From assembly GCA_016801885.1 (NCBI GenBank), contig CM028895.1:19426001-19490000 (forward strand): a stretch of DNA of 64,000 nt, written 5' to 3'. This document shows positions 22,726 through 33,652 of the stretch, in pieces. The notes beneath the pieces are model-generated. The model was not told the origin of the DNA. It did not search any database and saw only the letters and a program-made list of their open reading frames with translations. The translations under genes were made by a program, and so were the position numbers. Numbering within the stretch: the first letter of the stretch is position 1; each line of letters starts with the position of its first letter. The DNA comes from Toxotes chatareus (Eukaryota; Chordata; Actinopteri; Toxotidae).

Positions 22726-25054
22726 TCTTCCCCAGGGTGAGCAGGCATTGTTCCCGGTGAGCTCACTCTGAACATGATGCTGCAGACGCAGGTATTCCCA
22801 GCTCAATGCAACGTGGAGGCGGCGTCTCCATGGCTGCGAGACCCTAAGATGTACACAAAAATGTAGGAAATGCAGAGAAGATTAAAAAAAAAAGAGTATG
22901 AAAGCAGATTAAACCAGCATTACTTCCATCAACATTCCCCTCTGAGCTGTAATGACAGTGAGCTGTATCTCCCCAGTTAATTCACACCACCGTGATCTCT
23001 CTCTAACCTGCAGAGCCTTCCAGAACGAGAGAAATTATTAGCACTGACACACTTCAGCACTTTGGGAAGCATACATGTGTGTGTCCGCGTGTCCATAATA
23101 CAATCAGAGATGTGTGTACATGGACACAAGCGCACTGTAAAGCTGACTTATAAACACTTCATTACTCATTTGTAATTTTAGAAGGAGTTGTGCACTGGAA
23201 CTTTTTTCTTGTGATACAAAGACATGAGACTTCCGTTGTCTGTTGAATAGAACGCCTGGTGCTCAAAATGTTGAAATTGAATATAAACAAAAGTAGAAAA
23301 TAAAAACATTTGTCAAAAAAAAAAAAATCTTCTGTTTGCCCGAAAAGTGAAAAGAAATCATGTTAAAGTGCTTTTCTTACCCTGCTGCCAGTATCCAACA
23401 GCCAGTGTTCAACTGGGAACAAGTCAAATACTGCAATAAAAAGCCTTATCACTTGTATAAACACAGGACACTGTTTATGTCAGACTGCCTGGTATCATTT
23501 ACAATGACTAAGCAGCAAACGCCAAATAATAAATGTGCTGTACAAAAGAGTCCATTCCTAAAATAAATTACATTTCCACATAAACGGTTTCATTAATTCA
23601 CTAAAAAAAAAAAAAAAATGCTGTTTTTGTGAGAACAGTGCATCTCAGCCATATTTGCAACCATGCTATAAAACACAGGTTAGCTGCTGCCTTGATACCT
23701 GGATATGTAGCTATTCAGCTGATAGTGTTATCACATGTCACCAAGACAGTCAAAAGAGAGAGAGAGGCTGGAGTAAGGAGATAAACAGCGAAGCCTGGAA
23801 GACTTTACTTTATTCATATGGTGATGACAACTGCATTGTCTGCCGCAATTAGCCACTGCTTCATCACAATGTAGACCCACTGAATAAGCAAATAAGAAAC
23901 TGGTTTAATTTTGGCCTACTTCCTATTCTATTCACTTCACATACATACACAGCTCATTTTCTGAGGATGCAGGCTTTCTGGATCCCACTTGTGCAGCAGT
24001 CTGCCATAACAGGGAAGGTAATATCACATCTATTTCCCTTGCTTTAGGGGCGGCGTGACCTAAAAAGTTAAAATAGGCTCTTAAGCCTCCAAGCAATCAA
24101 GTAAACCTGCAGTAAAAATGGATGATCGGGTACTTGGCGTTCTGAAAGACTGGGAATTGTTCAAATACTCTGTGTGTGGCAACGCAATTATGCAACGGAG
24201 AATTGTAGGGAGAATATGCTGAGAGCTTTTCAGCCACATCTTGTGACCCTGAATTGCTAGAAAGAGTACTTAGGAAACAAAAGGTTCCTGCCTGAGCATG
24301 TCACTGATGGTGTGTTCTACATAGACAAAATGTAATTGTTTATGTCAGAAACAACCTGTCAGAGTGTGTCTTGTTTATTTGATAAACATCACTGATTCAT
24401 AAAGGTGTTTGGTGAATGAAAGTGTTTGAATTCAAAGTTCTCAGTGTGTGAGTGCAACATGACACGGTCGTTTCTAAAGTGAGAAGTGTTTGTAAAACAC
24501 ACAGTGTCTGACCCCACTGCATGGCCTGGTTCCTTATCAGCAAACGAGCCTATTGTTATTCTCTTTGCTAACGCAAAATGGACTAAAATAGAAAATGGTG
24601 CTGAGCAGATAATTATAACCTCAAACCACCTGAGAAGTAATGAGAGGAGGCATTTGGATTCAAATAATAATAATAATGTGTGGGTAAAGGCTGTTTGCTG
24701 ACTCTCTAACATGCAACTGTCATTGAAAGATTTGAAATCATAATTTTTAATAAATCCAATATCAGCAACTAGAGTTTTCCACTATAAAATATCCACAAAA
24801 ACTGAAGTGGACTACATAGTATATTTAGGGACACGGGACACTGTTGGTGACCATTTGTTAGACACATGATGAAGAGACTCAGACTGCGTTCACAGAGCAA
24901 ATCACAGCCCAGCGTTTCAACAGCTGACCGATAAATGTGTGAGATAAGCTCAGTGGTGTTGTGACAATTGACCCCAGACGTTTGGAAAAATCAATGCTAA
25001 ACGGAATTCACACATCATTCAGGCTTCATCGATTCATTTCATTTTGGGGGGTTT

Positions 25055-25180
25055 CTGGGAGTACCGGCACAGGACCCACGGAGGCACAGGGGGACCATGC
25101 AGGCTCAGACCAGGATTCGAACCTGAAGCCCTCTTGTTGCGAGGCGACAGTGCTAACCACTGCACCATTGTGCCGCCCCC
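25055..25180. repeat. Dispersed fish repeat fragment, LINE/SINE-tail type
   Basis: Contains CAGGATTCGAACCTG and, further on, GAGGCGACAGTGCTAACC and CACTGCACCATTGTGCCGCC. A related sequence in the same orientation lies at 48255-48450. The phrase is common in teleost genomes, probably from an L2-like LINE or a SINE sharing its tail. GGTTCGAA-like B-box similarity is incidental or SINE-derived; no full tRNA is present. Confidence 0.65.
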
Positions 25181-26817
25181 CACCCTTACATGAAGTGTAA
25201 ATAACAGCTCGTTTCGGGGACGATTCGGCGATTTGAAAACAAAGCCTCGACCGCTTCCGCTGTTCAGCCACCAAAATGGTTGAGACGACATGGACAAGAG
25301 TCCATGGAGAGTTTACATCTCTGTGAACGACGAGAGCAGCGGCTGTTTGCGATCAAAAGCCCTGTAATGATGGCTTACAGTAGGGTTTTAGCGAACAATT
25401 ATCAGAAATAACATTGTATTTGTGTGTTATCGGCTGCTCCTGGTCGGGCTCAAACGGTTTCCACTGATATTACCTGCTTCATTCTCCCATGTTTGAAGCT
25501 CAGGGGCGGGCGAAGTGCTGAAGCTCAGTCTTCCAAACGGTTCATCTCCCCACTCACAGCGCTTTCTCCTCCTCGTTGTCGTCAAGACAGAAACAGTTGT
25601 TCTGACCAAAGAAAAAAAAAGTGGTGGTTGATTTTTCCAAATGCAGACCTGTGGCTGTGTGTTTTATCAACAGCGCGACAGCCGGTGATGCCTCCACCTA
25701 CACAAACGAAGCCGTAGGAAAAGTGAAATCCGCATTTGGTTGCTCTCGCTTTGTTTCCAGATGAGCACGAGAGAGGGGCGGCACTGACCGTCCACGTTTT
25801 CACGGACTGAGTAAACGATGCGCTCGTGCACCCCGGGCTCGTTTTGCTCCTGCTTCATTCAGATGTGACATGTAAGCGGCGCATCCTCCGGCACCCAGTG
25901 TACCAGTCCATCCACCGCGAGGAGCCCAAATTATCACCACACTGTGGCAATCTGCACTCACTGTCGGCTACCCGCGGCAATGCAACGACAGCAACAAATA
26001 CCACTTCCTGTATGACCTTCAAAATAAAATTACAAATCATGAAATTCTTCCAGAGACTAAGAGACTGCTGCCTGAATGGGTATAATAAAATGAATGGCCA
26101 CCTGTGTACTTTTAGTCAAGGGTAGTCAAGGGAATTAACGAATTACTTAGTTTGAAGAAAGCAGAAGTCTGTATGTGGATAAAAGTGACAAATTTCTCAA
26201 ATATACAAAAGTATGTGTAGTTATAAATACAGAGCACATTGTTGACATGAAGGGCCAGTGTACGAGATGCAACCATTATTGTGAAATCAACAGCATATGT
26301 ACCATAGAAGAAGCATGTGTAAAGACAGAAGACTGTGCATCACACTTTGGCTTAAAAGTGTACTTACCATAAAACACCTATGTGTGATACAATTCAGTCA
26401 TACAATTTATTTATTTTAATCATTTCTGTAAAAGAATATAATAAATAACTTGATGTACCTGATGAATATAATTGCCCAAACATTGCACAAATTCAATCAT
26501 GCATATTTCTTTAAATATTTGTATATAGCCTAGCTAGAAGCTAAGTTAGTTAGTTAGTTGGTTAGTTTCATTCATTCAAATTAACGCTGAAATGTCACAG
26601 TATTTTCTATTCTCGCTCTCTGCATGGTTTCTGCTTTCTTGTATGAAATATCAACTTTATTCTGAAAGCTGAACAGCGCAGCTTCCGGCAGCATTCGACC
26701 TCTCTCTGGCTACATTGACGTAGATTTGAGTTCAGTAATAACTGACACCCAACGAGGCCAGTTACATGGGCCACACTGGTCTCTCTCTGTCAGGATACGC
26801 CCCGTTTCCATCGTCGT

Positions 26818-26866
26818 CCAATTGACAGACTGGGAATACTGGGCGAAGGAGGCGTGGCCTGATTGG
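26818..26866. promoter_or_regulatory. Promoter-like patch with opposed CCAAT boxes
   Basis: CCAAT at 26818-26822 and inverted CCAAT (ATTGG) at 26862-26866 flank GGAGGCGTGGCC, a GC/Sp1-like box. The surroundings (26.70-26.90 kb) are more GC-rich than neighbouring DNA. It may be the gpr63 promoter or a retroelement LTR remnant. Nothing downstream decides between these. Confidence 0.25.
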
Positions 26867-27602
26867 AGGAAGTACTTTTTTGGGCACGTGTCTTTGTTGT
26901 CGGTGGTAAAAATGACAAATGGAGCTTGTTATTGCAAAAGTTAGCTCGTAGTAATCAAAATATTATTCACTGTGTTTTTAAGATATGGCAATTATTTTAA
27001 TATCATTTCAACACAACACTGATAACAGTAGTTACAGTGCATAAATACTTATTTGCAGGGTCTCTTGGTGGACTCAACAACACCTGGACATGACAAAATA
27101 ACTTTATTTTCAAAAAGTGTGCGTATGTGCAGCGAGTTGGTGCAAGTGCCACAAGGTCATTCTTATCATGTATAAGTGTAGGTCAGGTTGTTTAGACACT
27201 TGAAATTCACTGACTGCTTCTTGAAACATTAATGAACACATTTCCCAAAATCCACACTGACGGCATTAAAACACAAACATAAGTCCACTGATATGGGCTG
27301 TTTTTTTTTGTTTTTTTTTTATCTAGTGTTTGAAAATAAAAGGCAGCTCCCAATATTTGAAAGAAATGATATTTAAATTTAAATTCCAAGTAAAAACTGA
27401 ATGATTTTTGGCTGATCACCAGCTGCAGGAACCTTTGTCCCAGAAGACATTCTGAGCTGTCACAGTGGACAAACAAGCTGCAGTGTGCATGCTCACTTCA
27501 CACAGGGGGCAGTATTAGATGCTACCAGGTCACATGGATTGTGGTTTTACACAAGCCTTGTATTCACATTTTGATGTAAACTACCAAAGTTAAAACTTTC
27601 GT

Positions 27603-27660
27603 CAGGGGACCAAATAATTTTGCTAGCAGGCCGGATTTGGCCCGGGAGCCATTATTTGCC
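27603..27660. mobile_element. hAT-family end fragment
   Basis: Contains GCAGGCCGGATTTGGCCCG followed by GGAGCCATTATTTGCC, the 'ccggatttggcccg' phrase typical of hAT (Tip100-like) transposon ends in vertebrates. Only one end is recognisable and no target duplication was found, so this is a relic. Confidence 0.4.
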
Positions 27661-29056
27661 AGCCGCTTCAATTTGTGATAGCTATTTAGATTAGTGGGAT
27701 AGTAAACAGTCTGTGTTTACCACAGAGATCATTATTTACTTCCTTTATCACAAAACCAGTGCAGCATATGTATTAAAACCCTGAGTGGAGCCACTGTAAC
27801 ATCTGTGTTAGGATCCATAAGCATCAGTGCTGCCTTATATGTAACACATGGACAGTTTGCAGGCTAACAGACATAAATACACCACACACACATACATGCA
27901 TAATATATACGTGTGTGTGACTGCTCATTTGAATTAATGACTGAAAATCTTACTGCTGTCTGTCATTTATCACTGAGAATTAAATGACTACATAAAGGTT
28001 TTCACTGGACAGATTCACATACAACAGTTTGCAGTCTTAAACAGAGTAAAGGAACAGTTCAACATTTTGGAATTAAGCTTTTTTTTCCCCTTTCTTTCCA
28101 AGAGTGAGATGAGAGAGTCGATATCTATCTTTTGTCTGTGCATGACGTTTGGCAGAATTACTGACATTAGAGGTAAAAGCAGAGCTACAATGTAATGTTT
28201 TACATTTACAATGGAAAGATAGTCCTGCATTCAATTTTATAATAAGGTAAAAAAAAAAAAAGAAGAGTATTATCATCAAATTTAACTAAGTATTAAAAGT
28301 ACTTGTGTAGAAAGAAGTACTTGTGATGAGGTGTTGTAGCTGGTCATTTTACTAGTTTATATCCTGTTATTTTGGCTTTAATCCACATAAATGTAGCAGA
28401 TTTTATAAGCTAATCAGACATACAAATTTGTATGTGAGCTCTCACTCTGCAAAGTTAAATATAGTGGAATATACATATAAAGTAGCATGAAATGAAAATA
28501 CTCAAGCAAAGTACAAATACCTCAAAATGCCACTGAAGTATGGTACTTCAGTAAATGTACTTAGTTACTTCGCATCAGGGAGTCTGGCTGTGGTTAGCCA
28601 ATAGCTTAGCATAAACTGGAACCAACTATTCTTGACCAACAACAGTGTATCCATCCATTCATCCCTTCTGTGCAATACCTCCAGCCATAGTCTAGGTTGC
28701 CACATTCATTGGGAGGCACATGTTTTGGTTACTGTTCAGGCATCAAGGTGCCAAACCTGGCAACCTCACTGCAACACTACATGTAACAGGCATGTGTGTA
28801 GATTAAACGAACCAGGTAAGGAGTTACTTACTGAGCTTCAGAGGCGTTGGTAGGCATATTTTCCAACCTTAGACAAAGCTAGGCTCACAGGTTCCCTCTG
28901 CTGCCAGTCTTTATGCGCTAGCTAGGCTAACTACATCCTGACTCCAGCTCTGTACTTAATGTTCAGATATGTGAATAACATCCATCTGTTCATCTCACTA
29001 TAGGAAGGAAAGCTAGTAAGTGTATTTCCCAAAATGTTGAAGAACTTCTTTACAAT

Positions 29057-29319
29057 TAGGGTTTCTCAATCTTTCCTGGACCTCTAAAATATGAATACTT
29101 TTGTAATAGATATCTTGATTGATGCAAGGAAAATATAATATTACATATATTATTCAATTTTCAGATTACATTTGTTCAATTTTGGTTCTTTATTCATTTT
29201 ATTATTTCTGTTTTTCTTTGTTTCACAATTACCAATAAACTGACCTTAGAAATCTCCCATGGTTCCATCTATATTATCAGGCACCCCTGGGTCCAAACCC
29301 CAAGCCTGAGAAACTCTGC
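29057..29319. mobile_element. Possible degenerate hAT-like MITE
   Basis: The left end GGGTTTCTCAATC and the inverted right end CAGAGTTTCTCAGGC form weak terminal inverted repeats about 260 bp apart with AT-rich filling. No convincing target-site duplication. It probably lies in or next to the ndufaf4 3' UTR. Confidence 0.3.
29189..29194 (-). terminator. Candidate ndufaf4 polyadenylation signal
   Basis: AATAAA on the minus strand about 216 bp past the ndufaf4 stop codon. Motif only; it lies inside the possible MITE above. Confidence 0.3.
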
Positions 29320-29409
29320 CTTATCGGTTTCAATCTCCCACTCTCTCCTAAAGCCTAACATACTGAGGTACATCTGTCTCTTCATCTACCTTTCACCAAC
29401 AGTTCAGTC

Positions 29410-30677
29410 CTAAGACGCCTTTATCTGCTTGGCATCTCGAGTCTTGGGCGGTATGATCTGAACCTGGAACGGGATGAAGAACTCCAGGAGAGCCTTAGTG
29501 TCTTTCAACTCCAGAGAATACTCCTGAGCGACCTTTTCCGTCGTCCACGTCTGAGGCTCACGCTGGTGGCTGCTGAGCGCCTTCAGAGCCTCAGCGATGG
29601 TCAGTTTGCCTTTAGGAACGTCTGTGAGCTCCACCAGGCCGTACGGCTCCCCCGGTAAACTGAACCTGAGCGGCCGACGCTCTGCATTTGTACTCTGTGT
29701 CACTTCCTTTGATGTCTGTGGGAGGGTGAAGGATGAGGAAATCAGAGTAGAATACTTATTTACTGTTTTGTTAAATGCACCCTTCAATGTGAAAAGCTTT
29801 AAACAACAAATAACAAAAGCTGCACTAATCAATATTTTTATGGGAAAAGAATCATCTCCCAGTTCATTTCAGGCTTTATGGAGCGCTTTAGCCTCTTTCA
29901 GGACACTGTTTTGGTTTCCTGGCCCACAACACTACTGTTTAGCTACGCTCGCAACGCACTCATCAACCTAGTTTTTCAGCCGAAGCAGGAAACTACCTCT
30001 CTACACTACACACACAGTATCAAATGGCAACCCTACAAAGTTATCAACCAGGTTAGTGGAGCATTTAACAGCTAAAGACCTAGATATTTTTCTCAGGAGT
30101 TGGTACAGACCAAAATGGAGCTAAAAATAAATAAATAAAATAAGAGTGAATATTTGGCTTACATGCATACACTTCAAATCAGTGTGGGTTAGCTACCAAA
30201 TCCTGTTTCACTGTGTGATGGAAATGTTCATATTGTCACTGTTGCATAATAATTAAATAACCTTATCAAAGCCACTAATTCAAGTGGACCCAGTCTGACC
30301 TCTGCTGCTGCTGGATCTTTGGATTCCACATACACGGACTTGAGGAGCTTCAGCAGAGGGTCGTTCCTCTGGTTCATTGAATCCACTGACTCCGCCGCTG
30401 AAACACACACACACAACACACAACCGAGGCTTCACTGGAAAGATTCACCGGCGAGATTATCGCGTCTGCCCTGAGCATCAACCTGCCATGACCCCCGAGG
30501 AGACAGTTACACAAGTTAAAGCGGAGCTGTCGGACACTCACCTTCAGAGCTGCCGGCGGAGGGAGGGTGGCTGGCGGCGTGTCGAGGCGCTGCCCGCGGC
30601 TTTTCTTTGGATATTTCTCTGAGCGCCCGGTTTTCTAGGTTAAAATTTCGGAACATACGCACAACGCGTGCCCCCAT
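29410..30677 (-). CDS. ndufaf4: NADH dehydrogenase complex I assembly factor 4, complete, 3 exons
   Basis: Mitochondrial assembly factor that works with NDUFAF3 in early complex I (Q-module) assembly on the matrix side of the inner membrane. Exons in transcript order: 30542-30677, 30300-30397, 29410-29715. Borders are GT-AG, phases agree, and the total is 540 nt for 179 aa (human 175). The N-terminus [18 protein letters not shown] is the family signature, with glycine 2 as in the mammalian N-myristoylation-like start. The middle VYVESKDP and the C-terminal [25 protein letters not shown] and FQVQIIPP also match. The frame runs upstream of 30677, but this ATG matches the family N-terminus. The first coding exon is 160 bp from a truncated MITE at 30838. 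Confidence 0.95.
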
Positions 30678-30837
30678 GTTTGACAAGAGTACCGACGACC
30701 GCTGTCGATAAAGTTTGTTCAAACCATCAACGGAGACTGAGAAAGTTCATTTCACTGTGAAAAGGCGAACACGGAAATTCGCAGCGACACCATGCGGCTA
30801 AATGAGCAAATGTTAGCAATAATACAACTGTGGAGTG

Positions 30838-30980
30838 CAGAGGTGTCCAAACTGTTCCACAGAGGGCCATGTGGCTGCAGGTTTTGGTTCCAACCAAGCA
30901 GCAGCACACCAGATTTGACTCATTTAATCAACTGATCTCAGTCTTCAGACAGCTGATTGGTCACACCGTGTGCTCTTGAT
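30838..30980. mobile_element. Truncated second copy of the 18189-type MITE
   Basis: CAGAGGTGTCCAAACTGTTC and the following 140 bp match the left arm and centre of the element at 18189-18391 with only a few differences. Similarity stops after TGTGCTCTTGA, so the right arm and right terminal repeat are missing and no target duplication can be read. It lies just upstream of the ndufaf4 start, probably within its promoter. Confidence 0.8.
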
Positions 30981-31765
30981 TAATTCTTCTAATATGTTTA
31001 AATGAGAAATATTCATTTGAAAGTCTGGTAAACACTATACTTTCCCTCTGAAATGTGGTGGAGCAGGAGGAAAGTAGCAGAAAATTAAGTAAAGACACAA
31101 GTAAAAGATATATAGTTGTTGCATGTTGCATGGCCAGCAGGTGGCAGTATTTGAACACATTCGAAGAGGCTCAAGATCCAAAAAAAAAAAAAAAAAAAAG
31201 GAAAGAAACTCCTGGCCTCTTTTTTCCCATGGGCTTCGTGTTTTCCGTTATCAGTGCAGATTTCAAACACAAACAAGGCCTCCGCCTTTTTTGTCACAAT
31301 AAGGTTTCATTTCCTAGTGAAACAAAGTAAATAAATCAGCTGTCATCCCTTCCACCCTCAAGTGTTTAGACCAGGCCCGACAGCGGAGGTCACTTTTCAT
31401 TATAAAGGAAGCAGTATGGAGCACATCTGGAAGTGATTATCTGCTCAAATCATAACAAAACAACCCGCAGCATTTTTGTGAGGAGAGGAATGGAAAGATA
31501 TTCTTTTCATTTCACCCACTTAGAGGAGCTGATGAAAGTCACCGAAAGGCCAGAAGCTTTGTTACATCAGAGCTCTGCGCACAGCTGGATCCACTCTCTC
31601 AAAAAACCGATGAACAACACAAATCAGAGGCGGACCGATAAGAGCTTTTGCTTCTAATCAAAAATAATAGTAGTTACTGTAATTAAAAAAAAAAAAAAAA
31701 AAACAAAACCCAAAACATTAAAGTGCTGATCTCTGATTGGCTTATTGGCACGATAGCATTTCTGA

Positions 31766-31899
31766 TTTCAGTTTATAATGTCTCACCAGTATTTTTTTCC
31801 ACAGTGTGGACCCTGTGGATTTTAGCAACACTTAACTAAGACAGCTCTGAGGCACAACGTTGCATGAGAGGCAAGAGGGGTGAGGAGTCGAGTGTCAAG
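31766..31899 (+). repeat. 134-bp inverted repeat, arm A
   Basis: Runs from TTTCAGTTTATAATG to GAGTCGAGTGTCAAG. Its reverse complement occurs at 36359-36492 with one mismatch in 134 (GCATGAGAGG here, GCATGTGAGG there). Flanking sequence differs immediately on both sides. No coding potential or known family recognised. Confidence 0.95.
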
Positions 31900-31954
31900 A
31901 CTGTGTTGACTCGGAGAGTTACAACAGATGCAGCTCAGCATCGTCAATTCATCG

Positions 31955-31958
<4 letters not shown>

Positions 31959-32031
<73 letters not shown>
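31959..32031. repeat. (TA)n microsatellite
   Basis: About 36 uninterrupted TA units followed by ACACACC. Likely unstable in length and able to extrude as a cruciform. It lies between ndufaf4 and dse, 60 bp from inverted-repeat arm A. Confidence 0.97.
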
Positions 32032-32036
<5 letters not shown>

Positions 32037-32457
32037 CTGTTATTATTTGTATTATGTGCACAAATGGCATTCCATAGTAAAATGTGTGTTACCAGGTAGA
32101 TTTTCTACGCCTTCAGACGGCACACTTTGACATATTGACATGCAAATACTCGTCTCAGCCAGCATGTTTTTCCAATCTTGTTTAATACTGGTGTTAAAAA
32201 GGAAATTTTGGCTGTTGTTATTGTTGATGATGTTCCCAGCTGAACAGTCCATGCAGCTCATAGCCCAAAATCTTAGGCTGAGATATGGTTCACCTTAATG
32301 CCGGCAGTTAACATCATGATGATGCACTGTTTATACCATTCAAGATCAATATTGCAGATCTTCATTTGCTTCTTTTAGCATAATCTAGATGTATTTTTTA
32401 GGTCACATATTCACAAGATGCAAGACACAATGAACGCACACCTACACATGTGGTAGT

Positions 32458-32463
32458 TTTATT
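32458..32463 (-). terminator. Candidate dse polyadenylation signal
   Basis: AATAAA on the minus strand about 1.2 kb past the dse stop codon, followed downstream on that strand by an extended sequence without genes. Motif only. Confidence 0.35.
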
Positions 32464-32849
32464 CACAAATGGTAAAAAAAAAAAAAAAAAGGAGACCATA
32501 AAAATATATCTTGCTTTCACATATATACATTTAAATGTATTCCTATGAACTATGCAGACAGGACAAATCTCAAGTACAGCTGTGGCAAACTGCATTATAG
32601 TGGCTAACCTTGAGATCTTTGACACAAGGCAGGACCCTCTGAACTGTACAAAGGACAAACTTCACACAGTGTCAGTTCCAAAGCTCCACAGAAGCTTATT
32701 ACATCAGAGGTGATCTGGTTTCATCCCGGCAATTCATCAATTCCTATTTGGAATCAGTTGTTTTTCCTGAACACCCGTTAGGTAGATCTTACAAGTATTA
32801 GGCTCACAGTTAGAAAAAGAAAACCTGAGATTTCAAGAATAAAACCATA

Positions 32850-33480
32850 AGAGACAGGGGAAAATCTCAAAGTTATTTCTAGAAGAAATCATGATATTAT
32901 GAGAATAAAAGTCATAATTGTATGAAAATTGAAGTCCTAATATTACGAGAATAATGTCATCATTTTTAGACTGCTATCCTCAGGTAAATTTGTGATTTTG
33001 TGCTATATAAATAAAAGAAAAAGTCATAATACTAGGAGAATAAAGGTTATATACTGAGAATAAAAGTCACATTATTTTGAGTATAAAGTTGTAATTTTAA
33101 TAAAGCCATACTCTTATACAAAAAGTCAAAATTAAGAACTGAAATGTCATAAAATTACAATAAAAAAGAGAGTAAAAGTTATAATATTGCAGGACTAAAA
33201 TGGACATCATGAAAATAAGACGTCATAAGGGGTAGGGTTACAAACATAAAAGTCATAATATTAAGGTAATGAGAAAAAATTGCCACATCCTGTCATGAGG
33301 CAAGTGGTTTAATTTCATTTTACTATCCTGTTTGAATTGATTGATTTGATTTGAATTGATTTATGATCGCAATACTTTGTTCTTGTATAATCACATTGAC
33401 AATTATTCTTATGAATTTTATGTTCTTATGCACTTTTTCTTGTAAAATTATGACTTTATTCTAACAAAATTACAACTTTT
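32850..33480. repeat. Degenerate tandem repeat array, both orientations
   Basis: Diverged copies of a roughly 20-bp unit (GAGAATAAAAGTCATAAT, best at 32901-32918) fill about 32.86-33.26 kb. The same unit appears inverted (AATTATGACTTTATTCT at 33446-33462) on the dse-proximal side. Such arrays are common in vertebrate AT-rich DNA. Here they probably fall within the dse 3' UTR. Confidence 0.7.
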
Positions 33481-33652
33481 TTGGTCAAAATATTTCCCCT
33501 TCTTTTTCTTGAAATCCTGAAAGATTTGTTTTTTTTCTACCAGTGGTCCTAATATCCTGTCGCAAAGATCTGGCTCAGACTGAGGTGTAGGGTGCATTTA
33601 ATTCACCATGAACAACAGGTCATTCTGGACGACCCCTCACCTGCTCATGATG

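Larger units (their letters stand above)
22807..29409. other. Intergenic region between gpr63 and ndufaf4
   Basis: No supportable coding exon. It should contain gpr63 5' non-coding exon(s) and promoter plus the ndufaf4 3' UTR. It holds several repeats (25055-25180, 27603-27660, 29057-29319), a relatively GC-rich patch at 25.2-26.0 kb, and a promoter-like CCAAT/GC patch at 26.8 kb. Confidence 0.55.

Noticed and set aside
25090..25140. GATTCGAACC-like tRNA B box
   Set aside because: No A box or cloverleaf; it belongs to a dispersed fish repeat also present at 48.4 kb.
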